Positions 9,152-17,894 of a stretch of DNA of 64,000 bases are shown piece by piece (the first letter of the stretch is position 1; the number at the start of each line of letters is the position of its first letter). The notes under the pieces are model-generated. The model saw only the letters and a list, made by a program, of their open reading frames with translations, made no database searches and was not told the DNA's origin. Origin of the DNA: Haliscomenobacter sp041740695 (GTDB lineage Bacteria; Bacteroidota; Bacteroidia; Chitinophagales; Saprospiraceae); NCBI RefSeq assembly GCF_041740695.1, contig NZ_JBGSLK010000085.1, forward strand, positions 9,419 to 73,418, read 5' to 3'. The position numbers were made by a program, and so were the translations under genes.

Positions 9152-12100
9152 TTATCTTCTATTTATCACTTCGCTTGGCCTTTCTCCAAACGCTTCCAGA
9201 TACCGATCTGAAAAGTAATTCGGTCCATTGTACCCCACCGCATAAGCCACTTCCGATACATTCATACTTGTTGTTTGAAGCAGCACTCTGCCCTTCTGTA
9301 CTCGGAATTGATTGATCACCTCCGTAGTCGACAAGTTGGTCAGCGCTTTGAGCTTGTTGTGCAATTGGGTTCGACCCATGCCCATCGCTCTTTGAAATTG
9401 CTGCGATTTAAATTCTGCTTCCGTATAGTATTGTTCCAACACCTGCCGCACCTTTTGGATGAACTCATCTTCTTTTTGTAAGTTAATGTCCTCAGAAGGC
9501 TCAGGTAATTGGACAATTGAGGCATAGCGTTTTTGCAGTTTTGCCCTTGTCGCAATCAGGTTTTCTAGCCGCACCAAAAGCTCCTCTTTGTGAAATGGCT
9601 TGGCGAGGTAATCATCTGCTCCTCTGCGCAAACCTTGAATCCGCGATTCAACGTCCGTTTTAGCCGTAAGCAAGATGATAGGAATATGGCTGGTGATTTC
9701 GTGCTCCTTGAGTTCGGCGGTTACCGAAAAACCATCCTTAATTGGCATCATCACATCGCTGATGATGGCATCAGGTACCATTTCAATGGCTTTTTGAATA
9801 CCCTCTTCACCATTAATTGCCACTAGCACTTGGTAACGATCGGCCAAACATGCTTGTAGGTATTGCACCACATCCGGGTTGTCTTCAATGATCAGCACCC
9901 AAGGATTATCTGATCGTTCCTGTTCTACAATCACAAGCTCAGGATTGCTCAATTCAGGCCTTGAAATAGATGGGGGGTCTAAAAATTTGGCAGTATTTTG
10001 AATCGGAAGTTGGACTGTAAAAACCGTGCCCATGCCGGGCTCACTTTCTACTACCAAGGTGCCCTGCAAATGTTTAACCATTTCCCGCACCAGTGCCAGG
10101 CCAATTCCGGTACCCTCGGCCCCACGGGTAGCAGAATCATCCACCTGATAAAAGCGATCAAAAATATGAGGCAACTGATCCTCAGCAATACCAATGCCAG
10201 TATCCCGCAGTTTGATCTCCACGGCCCCTCCTAAATCAGACACTTGGTCTACCTGCAAATAAATTTGGCCTGCTTGATGTGTAAATTTGATGGCATTGGC
10301 CAACAAGTTATTCATGATCCGCAAGAGTTTTTCTGGGTCGTAGTCCATTACAACGGATTCTTTTTTGGCCAAAAAATGCATTTCCAATGCTTTGTTGGCC
10401 GCCAAAGAATGAAAGGAATCAAAAATGTACCGGAGGTAAGCTACTACGTCTCCTTGTATCCAATGGCTATTCATCTTGCCTGTTTCTAACTTGCTCAAAT
10501 CCAGCATTTGATTGATTAAGTCCAATAATTGTTGGCCATTGCGCCGAATCATTGCTGTGCCTGGTTCCAGCCATTTTTCGGGGTCGATGCGAATTTGGTC
10601 ATTTGCACCTAAAATTGCGGTCAAGGGGGTTCGAAATTCGTGGGTGATGTTGGCGTACAAGTTGGTTTTAAGGGTATCTACCTCTTTAAGCCGTTCTGCT
10701 TCGCGTTGTTCCATTTGCAATCTGGCTTGCAAAAGCCAGCGCTCCCGCTGGTACCTAAAAGCACCGACAAGTGCTGCTACAACAGTCAAAAAATAGAGTA
10801 GATAAGCCCACCAGGTACTCCACCAAGGCGGAGTAATGGTAATTTGAATGGAGCTCCCTTTTTCATTCCAGATGCCATCGGCATTGGATGCTTTGACCCG
10901 AAGTGTATATTTTCCTGGTGCCAAGTTGGTAAAGGTAGCCTGTCTTTGATTGCCTACATATTGCCAATCTTCATCAAAACCTTCCAGTTTATACGCGTAT
11001 TGGTTCTTTTCGGGATTGGCATAATGGGTTGCCGCGTATTTAAAAGCAAAAATCTTGAATCGATAAGGAAGTACAATTTTTTTGATGGTTGATATCGATT
11101 CAGGTAGCTGATATTCACTATTGGCATGTTTATCATCTCTTTTTATGTTCACCGGTTTGTTGGAAATCAAAAAATCAGTGAATACTATTTTTGGCAAAAC
11201 AAGGTCTGGGCGAATGCTATCGGGATGAAAAATATCCAATCCGTGAAGTCCCTCAAAAAACAAGTGTCCGGTGTAAGGGCTTTGGTAATAACTGAAGGCA
11301 TTGTAACTTTCATTGAGCAGGCCATCTTTTTGGGTATAGCTGTAGAATTTTTCGCTTGCTGGGTTAAACTTGACAATGCCCCGAAATGTGGAAAGCCATA
11401 AATTGCCTTTTTTATCTGGAAGCACGCTAAAAATAGCATTGTCAATCAATCCATTACGCGTAGTGTAGTGGGTGAATTTTTTGGTTTTTTGATTGAATTT
11501 GTTGAGCCCACCACCGTAAGTTCCAATCCAAAAGTTGTTTTGTTCGTCTTCGTAGATGTCAAAAGCAGTACTTTCACTCATGCTGTTCGGATCGGAGGAA
11601 TCGTGTTGATAGCGAATAAATCGATCCCGTTCATGGTCGTATCTATTTAGACCACCCCGAGTTCCCACCCATAAGTTTCCGCTGCGATCATTGTATAAAT
11701 TCCGGGTGAGACAATTTACTTTATCGTCAGTTAAATACCTTTTGAAGCTTTGGCTTTTTTCGTCAAACTGGTTGACTCCATTGCTCCACGTCGCGATCCA
11801 GATTTTTCCTGCTTTATCCTGAATGATGTCTCTGACGTAATCATGACTCAATGAAAATTCATCTGCTGGGTTATGTTTGTAATGGGCAAATTTTTTCGAG
11901 ATGGGATCAAAAACAAAAACGCCAGCAAGGGTTCCCATCCAAATTCTTTTTTGGGCGTCTTCAAAAAAACAATGCACCCCAGTGTTCCAATCAGTTAGAT
12001 CGCGATCAGGACGATAAGGAAAAGGGTTTCTCAGTTGAGTACGCCAATCCAACACCTCCAATCCATTCGTCCCCCAGGCCAGCAACTTACCCGGTGAAAG

Positions 12101-13240
12101 CTCATGAAAAGACCTTAAGCCAGCCACTATTCGGATGCTACTAAATGAAGTGCTTTTAATTTTATGGAATCGATCAGCGAGAGGATTGAACTTGCAAGCC
12201 CCTAAAATGGTGCCAATCCAGATTATCCCTGAGTTGTCTTTCGTGAGGCAAAAAATATTATTTTGATTGATGGTGTTGGGATCAAAAGGATCATGTAAAA
12301 AACGTTGGTAATTGCCCGTTTTTGAATGAAAAAACACCAACCCAACTGGGCCAGCAAGCCAAAGGTTACCGTCCTCAAGAACAATCATTTTCCTAACCAC
12401 ATTTTCAGGACTGTTTTGGCTTCCCAATGAATAACGGTTAAGCTTACCAGTTTTGGGATCAAAGCGAAAGAGTCCATTTGTTGAACCCAACCAAAGTTCA
12501 CCTTGGGAATTTTCACCAATGGATAAAACGGAAACATTGGCATTAAGCAATTTAGAATTAAAGGAGGTTTTTTGAAAAGAATCATTCGAAGATTTGTAAA
12601 AGCTCAACCCATGATCGGTTCCAATCCAGATTTTACCATTTTTATCCTGATAAATTTCGTTCACTTGTTCATCGTGGAATTGGTTTTTCCTAGTGCCGGG
12701 ATGGCTATATCTGGTAAAATTTTTCGCACTTGGATCATATCTAATCAATTGAAATCGCTCTGTTCTCAACCAAACCTGCCCTTTTTTATCTACTAACACT
12801 GCCGCAATATCCTGTTCAAAAATACCCTGTGGAGTTTTAGGGTTATCCAGGAAATGGTAAAATTTCCCCGTTTTTCGCTCAAAATAATTCAGCCCATTTT
12901 GGGTGCTAATCCACAAATTGGTTTTGTCATCCTCAGCAATACAGGATACTTTATTGTCACTGATGCTAAAAGAATCACGAGGGTCATAATTGTAAACCGT
13001 CGATTCTTTTCCATCGTAGCAGGTCAATCCTGCATACCCCCCAACCCAAATCAATCCTTTTGAGTCCTGAAAAATACAAGTGGTAGCAGATGCTGAAAAT
13101 TTCTGATCAGCACCCAAGCGTTCAAACCGAATGTATTTTTCTTGTGCAAAAGTGATTTGGGGGATAAGCTGCAAAAAAAGAACGAGCATCGTTAAAAACA
13201 GTGCGAAAAACCTAGGATAAATAGTAGACATTTTTTGCAT
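9152..13240 (-). CDS. Hybrid two-component system sensor/regulator (HTCS)
   Basis: A 1362-residue single-chain two-component system. Residues 1-33 are a signal peptide. Residues 40 to about 700 are periplasmic Reg_prop propeller repeats (units like DKAGKIWIATWSNGVNQFD). A Y_Y_Y domain (ANPEKNQYAYKLEGFDEDW) and a membrane helix near residue 815 follow. The histidine kinase has THEFRTPL with phosphoacceptor His867, N box NNLLANAIKFTH and G boxes DTGIGIA and GTGIGLALV. A receiver domain has Asp1162 in SDVMMP. The protein ends in an AraC helix-turn-helix region. HTCS proteins normally sense glycan fragments and switch on polysaccharide utilisation genes. No SusC/SusD pair is adjacent, so its regulon is elsewhere or is the divergent lipoprotein gene. 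Confidence 0.95.
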   Translation of the reverse strand: MQKMSTIYPRFFALFLTMLVLFLQLIPQITFAQEKYIRFERLGADQKFSASATTCIFQDSKGLIWVGGYAGLTCYDGKESTVYNYDPRDSFSISDNKVSCIAEDDKTNLWISTQNGLNYFERKTGKFYHFLDNPKTPQGIFEQDIAAVLVDKKGQVWLRTERFQLIRYDPSAKNFTRYSHPGTRKNQFHDEQVNEIYQDKNGKIWIGTDHGLSFYKSSNDSFQKTSFNSKLLNANVSVLSIGENSQGELWLGSTNGLFRFDPKTGKLNRYSLGSQNSPENVVRKMIVLEDGNLWLAGPVGLVFFHSKTGNYQRFLHDPFDPNTINQNNIFCLTKDNSGIIWIGTILGACKFNPLADRFHKIKSTSFSSIRIVAGLRSFHELSPGKLLAWGTNGLEVLDWRTQLRNPFPYRPDRDLTDWNTGVHCFFEDAQKRIWMGTLAGVFVFDPISKKFAHYKHNPADEFSLSHDYVRDIIQDKAGKIWIATWSNGVNQFDEKSQSFKRYLTDDKVNCLTRNLYNDRSGNLWVGTRGGLNRYDHERDRFIRYQHDSSDPNSMSESTAFDIYEDEQNNFWIGTYGGGLNKFNQKTKKFTHYTTRNGLIDNAIFSVLPDKKGNLWLSTFRGIVKFNPASEKFYSYTQKDGLLNESYNAFSYYQSPYTGHLFFEGLHGLDIFHPDSIRPDLVLPKIVFTDFLISNKPVNIKRDDKHANSEYQLPESISTIKKIVLPYRFKIFAFKYAATHYANPEKNQYAYKLEGFDEDWQYVGNQRQATFTNLAPGKYTLRVKASNADGIWNEKGSSIQITITPPWWSTWWAYLLYFLTVVAALVGAFRYQRERWLLQARLQMEQREAERLKEVDTLKTNLYANITHEFRTPLTAILGANDQIRIDPEKWLEPGTAMIRRNGQQLLDLINQMLDLSKLETGKMNSHWIQGDVVAYLRYIFDSFHSLAANKALEMHFLAKKESVVMDYDPEKLLRIMNNLLANAIKFTHQAGQIYLQVDQVSDLGGAVEIKLRDTGIGIAEDQLPHIFDRFYQVDDSATRGAEGTGIGLALVREMVKHLQGTLVVESEPGMGTVFTVQLPIQNTAKFLDPPSISRPELSNPELVIVEQERSDNPWVLIIEDNPDVVQYLQACLADRYQVLVAINGEEGIQKAIEMVPDAIISDVMMPIKDGFSVTAELKEHEITSHIPIILLTAKTDVESRIQGLRRGADDYLAKPFHKEELLVRLENLIATRAKLQKRYASIVQLPEPSEDINLQKEDEFIQKVRQVLEQYYTEAEFKSQQFQRAMGMGRTQLHNKLKALTNLSTTEVINQFRVQKGRVLLQTTSMNVSEVAYAVGYNGPNYFSDRYLEAFGERPSEVINRR

Positions 13241-13439
13241 GTACTATTGTTTTGCAACACGTTCAAACTTGACATAAGCATCCTGTAAAATTGCAAATTC
13301 CAAAATACAAATTCAAATCGAATCAATTGGTCGCGTGGCCCCATCTGTTAAAAACCGTTAAACTCCCAACCCTCCCACCCCCACTCCAGTCTTATCCCTC
13401 TCGACAAAGCATTTTTGTTTTACCCAACTGTTTTACACC

Positions 13440-14189
13440 ATGAGACTATCCAAAATGTTCCTGGGGGTATTTGCCCTGGCCCTGTTCGCCTTCGCCTGTG
13501 AAGACGACAACAACGGCACCCCCGACAAAAACACCTTCAAATTTGAGTTTACCAGCGCTACTGAAGGCTGGGTGGGTGCCTTTGCCGATTTACCCAAGTT
13601 GGACAATCAGCAAGACTCCTCCATTTACGAGTTGAGTTACAAGTGGGCGGCCTTGCCAGCCGAGGTAGGTGGCAACCGCGTGGGTGCCTTACAGATCATT
13701 GGCCACAACCGCAGTGACGATTTGTTCATGTTCGTGAAGCGCAAAGTGACTGGACTTCTGCCCAACACCACTTATCTGGTTGATTTTGACATCGACCTGG
13801 CCAGCGAAGCGCCTACGGGTGCGGTGGGCATCGGTGGCGCACCGGGCGAGAGTGTGTACTTCAAAGCTGGAGTGGTCGACAAAGAACCTTTGGCCGTACT
13901 CGACCCAGTGGACAACCACTACCGCATGAACATCGACAAGGGGCAGCAAGCCACTGGTGGCCGGGACATGAAGGTTTTGGGAGACATTGCCAACGGCAAA
14001 CCTGCCAGTGGTACGGGTTCAGCACCCTTCACCATCATCAATCGCAAGAACACCAACAAGCCCATCAGCGTCAAATCCGATGCTCAGGGTGCCTGCTGGA
14101 TTGTGCTGGGAACCGACTCTGGTTTTGAAGGATTGACCCGTCTGTACTACGACCGGGTGGGTGTGGTCTTTACACCACAGTCAAAATAG
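13440..14189 (+). CDS. Lipoprotein of unknown function
   Basis: A 249-residue secreted lipoprotein. The N-terminus has a short hydrophobic segment ending in LFAFAC, a good lipobox. The acidic stretch EDDNNGTPD after the Cys is the kind of signal that sends Bacteroidota lipoproteins to the outer-membrane surface. The rest is beta-rich with Gly, Asp and Thr and no motif I recognise. It is divergent from the HTCS gene (199 bases between starts), so it may be a target of that regulator; this is inference. A strong intrinsic terminator follows at 14245-14290. Confidence 0.75.
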   Translation: MRLSKMFLGVFALALFAFACEDDNNGTPDKNTFKFEFTSATEGWVGAFADLPKLDNQQDSSIYELSYKWAALPAEVGGNRVGALQIIGHNRSDDLFMFVKRKVTGLLPNTTYLVDFDIDLASEAPTGAVGIGGAPGESVYFKAGVVDKEPLAVLDPVDNHYRMNIDKGQQATGGRDMKVLGDIANGKPASGTGSAPFTIINRKNTNKPISVKSDAQGACWIVLGTDSGFEGLTRLYYDRVGVVFTPQSK

Positions 14190-14244
14190 GCAATACCTAA
14201 TTCGTGTTTTTTGTTAAATTTTTGTTTACATTGCATGTGAATAC

Positions 14245-14290
14245 ACGTTGTAGGGATGTTTAAAAATCGTCCCTACAACGTTGTTTTTTT
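14245..14290 (+). terminator. Rho-independent terminator
   Basis: A perfect 12-bp stem ACGTTGTAGGGA / TCCCTACAACGT (14245-14256 and 14270-14281) with a 13-base loop is followed by TGTTTTTTT. It sits between the lipoprotein gene and the TPR-secG operon. An in-frame ATG at 14256 lies inside the stem and was rejected as a start. Confidence 0.88.
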
Positions 14291-14312
14291 TAGAAAACCA
14301 CTACTTCGACAC

Positions 14313-15332
14313 ATGAATGCAGAAAGCTTTGCAAGTCTGCTAAAGGAATATGCGCACTTGTACCAATTGCCCATGGAGGAACTGCGTACCATGGTCATGC
14401 AATACCCCTATTGTCACAACTTGCAAGTGTTACTCCAGGAAAAAGCGGAGCTCGACCAACATCCCGACCGCGAAAAAACCCTTGCCAAGGCCGCTACATA
14501 TGCCATCGACCGCAAGCAATTGTTCAAACGGCTGAAATTGATGCGGGAAAAACGGGCCGAACCCAAAGCCGAAGCCTACCACCTCGGGGAAGACTTCCTG
14601 GAACTGAAGGACCTCACTGCCGTCCAAGCAGATCTTGAAAAAATCGCCCTGGGCACTTACGAGGATCCCTCGACCAGCCAAACCATGGCCATTGAGCCTG
14701 AACCTCCCTCTAGCGAGATCCCGACTGCTTCCGAACCCAGCCTCAACTCCTCCTGGAATGGATCCTGGGATGGTGCTAACGATGACTTGGACGAAGATAT
14801 CAGCCTACAAATCGATTCCCTCGATTTTACCCGGAACCCCATCGCCAATCCAACGCCAAGCGCTCCATCCGATACTTCTGTAGATATCGATACCCCTTTA
14901 AATGACAATTCCGATATTCAACCTCCATCCCTAACTCCAGACCCAGAGCCCCTCACACCCACACTCACACCTTCACACCCAAACCCTATCTTCCCCACCC
15001 CTAAAAAATCATTTAGCAGTTGGAGCAAATCCGCCCAAAACGCTTATTTACAAAGCTCTATCCAGCAATTATTACAGGATGAGCACCACGATTCCAAGAA
15101 AAACAAACACCTCGACAGCGTCGACAGCAAAAACGAAGTGAACAAAAAAGCCTGGAAAAGCATCGTGGATGGGGACAGTATGGCCTCCGAAACCTGGGCC
15201 CAATTGTTGGTTGCCCAAAAACAATACCACAAAGCGATTGAAGTATATGAACGTTTGATGTTGCTAATTCCAGAAAAAAGTTCTTTCTTTGCAGCTCAAA
15301 TTGAATCGATCAAAAAAAGTTTATCAACATGA
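14313..15332 (+). CDS. TPR-like protein encoded upstream of secG
   Basis: A 339-residue protein of a type often found before secG in Bacteroidota. The N-terminal 90 residues are helical (ESFASLLKEYAHLYQLPMEE). The middle (about residues 130-235) is a low-complexity Pro/Ser/Asp-rich linker. The C-terminus ends in a TPR-like hairpin (SETWAQLLVAQKQYHKAIEV then YERLMLLIPEKSSFFAAQIE). No signal peptide is seen, so it should be cytoplasmic. Function unknown. Translational coupling with secG (stop TGA and start ATG overlap as ATGA) suggests a role tied to protein export. The start at 14313 avoids an upstream ATG that lies in the terminator stem. Confidence 0.72.
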   Translation: MNAESFASLLKEYAHLYQLPMEELRTMVMQYPYCHNLQVLLQEKAELDQHPDREKTLAKAATYAIDRKQLFKRLKLMREKRAEPKAEAYHLGEDFLELKDLTAVQADLEKIALGTYEDPSTSQTMAIEPEPPSSEIPTASEPSLNSSWNGSWDGANDDLDEDISLQIDSLDFTRNPIANPTPSAPSDTSVDIDTPLNDNSDIQPPSLTPDPEPLTPTLTPSHPNPIFPTPKKSFSSWSKSAQNAYLQSSIQQLLQDEHHDSKKNKHLDSVDSKNEVNKKAWKSIVDGDSMASETWAQLLVAQKQYHKAIEVYERLMLLIPEKSSFFAAQIESIKKSLST

Positions 15333-15589
15333 CTTTCATTACTATAATCATCGCACTGGTCAGTTTCGCGTTGATGTTTTTCATTTTGATCCAAAACCCT
15401 AAGGGTGGTGGTATCGACTCAACTTTTGGCGGAAGCCAGGCCAATCAACTGTTTGGTGCCTCTGGGTCGACTGAAATTGTGGAAAAGATTACCTGGGGCC
15501 TCGCTGCTGCCTTGTTTATCCTTTGTATCGTAGCATCTTTGATGGTAAGCAACATCGGCGGTGCTGGCGAACAACTGCTTTCGCAATAA
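15329..15589 (+). CDS. secG: Preprotein translocase subunit SecG
   Basis: An 86-residue SecG, the small subunit of the SecYEG translocon in the inner membrane. Two membrane helices (IIIALVSFALMFFILIQ and WGLAAALFILCIVASLMV) flank the hallmark loop QNPKGGGIDSTFGGSQANQL. Length and topology are normal for the family. Its ATG overlaps the stop codon of the TPR gene by four bases, so the two are translated as a coupled pair. An intrinsic terminator follows at 15612-15650. Confidence 0.95.
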   Translation: MTFITIIIALVSFALMFFILIQNPKGGGIDSTFGGSQANQLFGASGSTEIVEKITWGLAAALFILCIVASLMVSNIGGAGEQLLSQ

Positions 15590-15611
15590 TTTTCGCAAAT
15601 ACATTTGCACC

Positions 15612-15650
15612 AAAACGGGCAATAGTGAAAACTGTTGCCCGTTTTTTTTT
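15612..15650 (+). terminator. Rho-independent terminator after secG
   Basis: The stem AAAACGGGCAA / TTGCCCGTTTT has an 11-bp paired region and a loop of about 12 bases, followed by a run of T. The Nudix gene begins 16 bases later, so it needs its own promoter or readthrough. Confidence 0.9.
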
Positions 15651-15665
15651 GACAAAAACAAAGCA

Positions 15666-16208
15666 ATGGAAAACCCTTGGAAAACCCTTTCCATCAAAGA
15701 AGTGTACGACAACCGCTGGATCAAAGTCACCCACCGCGAAGTCCTCACGCCAGCAGGCACGCCAGGCATATATGGTGTGGTCCATTTTAAAAATGTCGCC
15801 ATTGGCATTGTACCCATTGATGACGAAGGTTATACCTGGCTGGTTGGTCAATACCGCTATACCCTCGATCAATATTGCTGGGAAATTCCGGAAGGTGGTT
15901 GCCCTGAAGGCACCGACCCTTTGGAGACGGCCAAACGGGAGCTAAAAGAAGAAACAGGCATGCAAGCCGAACACTGGGAACAAATCATCGATTTCCATAC
16001 CTCCAACTCGGTCACCGACGAATACGGCATTGCTTACCTGGCCACTGGATTGAGCTATGGCGAAGCGGAACCCGAAGAAACGGAGGAGTTACAGGTCAAA
16101 AAAGTGCCCTTGCAGGAAGCGATTGACATGGTTCTGCGCGGAGAAATCACCGATGCATTGTCGATGATGGCGCTGATGAAAGTGAAGATAATGAAGAGTG
16201 AAAAGTGA
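15666..16208 (+). CDS. Nudix hydrolase, ADP-ribose pyrophosphatase-like
   Basis: A 180-residue Nudix hydrolase. The Nudix box is GGCPEGTDPLETAKRELKEE followed by TGM. The REL-EE core is intact, while consensus position 7 (normally Glu) is Thr. With the EIPEG motif directly before the box it most resembles ADP-ribose / nucleoside diphosphate sugar pyrophosphatases, which cleave such compounds to AMP and a sugar phosphate with Mg2+. The ATG at 15666 (MENPWKTLS) is the natural start. The last ten residues (MKVKIMKSEK) and the TGA stop are encoded in an adjoining run of AGTGAA-like repeats, so the C-terminus seems to have been reshaped by repeat growth. Confidence 0.9.
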   Translation: MENPWKTLSIKEVYDNRWIKVTHREVLTPAGTPGIYGVVHFKNVAIGIVPIDDEGYTWLVGQYRYTLDQYCWEIPEGGCPEGTDPLETAKRELKEETGMQAEHWEQIIDFHTSNSVTDEYGIAYLATGLSYGEAEPEETEELQVKKVPLQEAIDMVLRGEITDALSMMALMKVKIMKSEK

Positions 16209-16336
16209 AAAGTGAAGAGTGAAAAGTGAAGAGTGAAGAGTGAAGAGTGAAGAGTGAAGAGTGAAGAGTGAAAAATTAAGCGGTGGAACTCCAATGGTGT
16301 ACCTGCTTTTCACTCATCACTCTTCACTCTTCACTT
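16180..16336. repeat. AGAGTGA heptamer array with inverted right arm
   Basis: From 16180 to 16275 the DNA is a run of GTGAAGA / GTGAAAA heptamers (about a dozen imperfect units). The same units return inverted at 16306-16336 (CACTCTTCACTCTTCACTTT). The Nudix stop codon is inside the left arm, and the CotH stop on the other strand lies 4 bases beyond the right arm. Unit number is likely variable between strains. Confidence 0.85.
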
Positions 16337-16339
16337 TCG

Positions 16340-17893
16340 TTACATTGCCTTATACAGCTCCATTCCCCCCTTCACTGGCGATACTGTTGCCGAGCGCTCG
16401 CCCTCGGCCACCACGTAATAGTGTATCCCTGCATCGAGTTCGAGTTCATACACGCCCTCCGCCGTTTTGGTGGCGGCTTGTTCCTTGAATATACCGACAC
16501 TGCCTTTACGCCAAAACACCCAGACCTGCTGGGCACCCGTAGCCTGGATGTTGATTTTGACCTTATTCGCCGTTTTTTGGTGCTGTACCTTGCTGATTAC
16601 CGCCTCTTCCACAAACAGATAAGGTATCGCTTTCAGCGCATCACGGCGGCCATCCATCAAAGGCTGAATACCTGGTATCGACTCGCCACTCGCGTCAAAA
16701 GATTCGGTTAATGAGTTGGTGAAAGCTTTTTCAGGATACAACTTGTACTTGTCTTGCTTCAGGTGTGGGGCAATGAAAGCCTGCCATTCCTTCGCCCTTT
16801 GCAAGTACAATCCATTCTCCAGGTAATCGCGGTAAAGGGTGCGGCAATGCGCCAGGTACATTTTGCGGTAGAGGTTATTCGCCAGGAGTTTGGTTACTAG
16901 CGGTCGTTTTTCATTCGACTCCTTATAATGGACAAACAAGTGCAGGTTGCGCATGTCCTCATTGCTATAACGTTTGTTCCCATTCATCAAGCGGAAGCCC
17001 CCGAAGGCCAGATTCAAATCCCATATCACTGGGTGAAAGCCGCCCAAGGAGTCGAGATAGAGGTAATAATTTTGGGAAAAAGCACCGATGTAACTGTCTA
17101 AATTGAGCATCACGTTGTTGAAAGCCAGCAGCCATAGGGCCTGATCCACATCCATCATTTGAGGGATGTCGGTAGGTTTGTTCTGCAAAGTGCGGGTCAA
17201 TTTGATCAGTTCTTGCGCAGCTTGCGGCGAACTGTATTCATACAGGTAGCGGTAGCACAGAGTATCCTCGCCCAGGTAATTGAGGGAACACTTGTCACCA
17301 TCCGGGCACTTGGGTGGTTTGGATACGGTCCAGTTTGGGTCTGCTTTGATGGTTGATCCATCGTGATCCCCAAAAAAGCGGTCTAAAAATGGCCCATCAA
17401 TCGACTCTGCATTGGTGTAAATCCCCAGTAGTTCATCGTTGACATACACCTTGGCAAAATTGGCCTTGGGTGCAGGCATATAGTTCCGGGCAATTTCGTA
17501 AGCCAGCACTTCCCGGACCATACTCGGATCCCGAAAACCGTTAGACAGTTTTAAGGTAGTATAACCACCCGGCAATTTTTTCAAGCGATCGGTGTGGTTC
17601 ACTTTGATGTTGAGCGGAAGTTTGACTTGGCCACTCTTGCGGGCATTGGCGTAGGAACTATTGCCTTTGTAGCGTACACCTACGCCAGGATACTTCACGC
17701 CATTCAGTACCATATCGGCCATCAGGCGTTCTTCCTGTTTTTCGTCCTTCAAAGAATCCATGGTGCTTTTCCACTTTGGATTTTTAAAGTACAATTTGAT
17801 CTCCACCAGTTTTTTGGGATCGTAAATGTCCTGCGCTTCGATACAATAAGGCAGCAATGCAAGCAGAACAAGGAGCGTTAAATTCAACCTCAT
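16340..17893 (-). CDS. CotH-family protein, paralogue 1
   Basis: A 517-residue secreted protein with signal peptide MRLNLTLLVLLALLPYCIEA. The CotH domain spans residues 25-430: GVRYKGNSSYANARKSGQVK, then LSNGFRDPSMVREVLAYEIA, then AFNNVMLNLDSYIG and the metal-binding-like WDLNLAFGGF. CotH proteins are atypical kinases (spore coat CotH phosphorylates CotB); in Gram-negative bacteria their targets are largely unknown. The C-terminal 90 residues are beta-rich, possibly a binding domain. It starts one base after the stop of the upstream paralogue, so the two form an operon. ATG at 17893 is used; an in-frame start at 17974 would sit inside the upstream gene. Confidence 0.87.
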   Translation of the reverse strand: MRLNLTLLVLLALLPYCIEAQDIYDPKKLVEIKLYFKNPKWKSTMDSLKDEKQEERLMADMVLNGVKYPGVGVRYKGNSSYANARKSGQVKLPLNIKVNHTDRLKKLPGGYTTLKLSNGFRDPSMVREVLAYEIARNYMPAPKANFAKVYVNDELLGIYTNAESIDGPFLDRFFGDHDGSTIKADPNWTVSKPPKCPDGDKCSLNYLGEDTLCYRYLYEYSSPQAAQELIKLTRTLQNKPTDIPQMMDVDQALWLLAFNNVMLNLDSYIGAFSQNYYLYLDSLGGFHPVIWDLNLAFGGFRLMNGNKRYSNEDMRNLHLFVHYKESNEKRPLVTKLLANNLYRKMYLAHCRTLYRDYLENGLYLQRAKEWQAFIAPHLKQDKYKLYPEKAFTNSLTESFDASGESIPGIQPLMDGRRDALKAIPYLFVEEAVISKVQHQKTANKVKINIQATGAQQVWVFWRKGSVGIFKEQAATKTAEGVYELELDAGIHYYVVAEGERSATVSPVKGGMELYKAM

Positions 17894-17894
17894 G

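Noticed and set aside
9064..9315. 83-codon plus-strand frame beside the HTCS 3' end
   Set aside because: Half of it is antisense to the HTCS AraC domain and it lacks any motif.
16180..16275. Possible CRISPR-like array
   Set aside because: The units are 7 bp and contiguous without spacers; it is a microsatellite-like array forming a palindrome arm.
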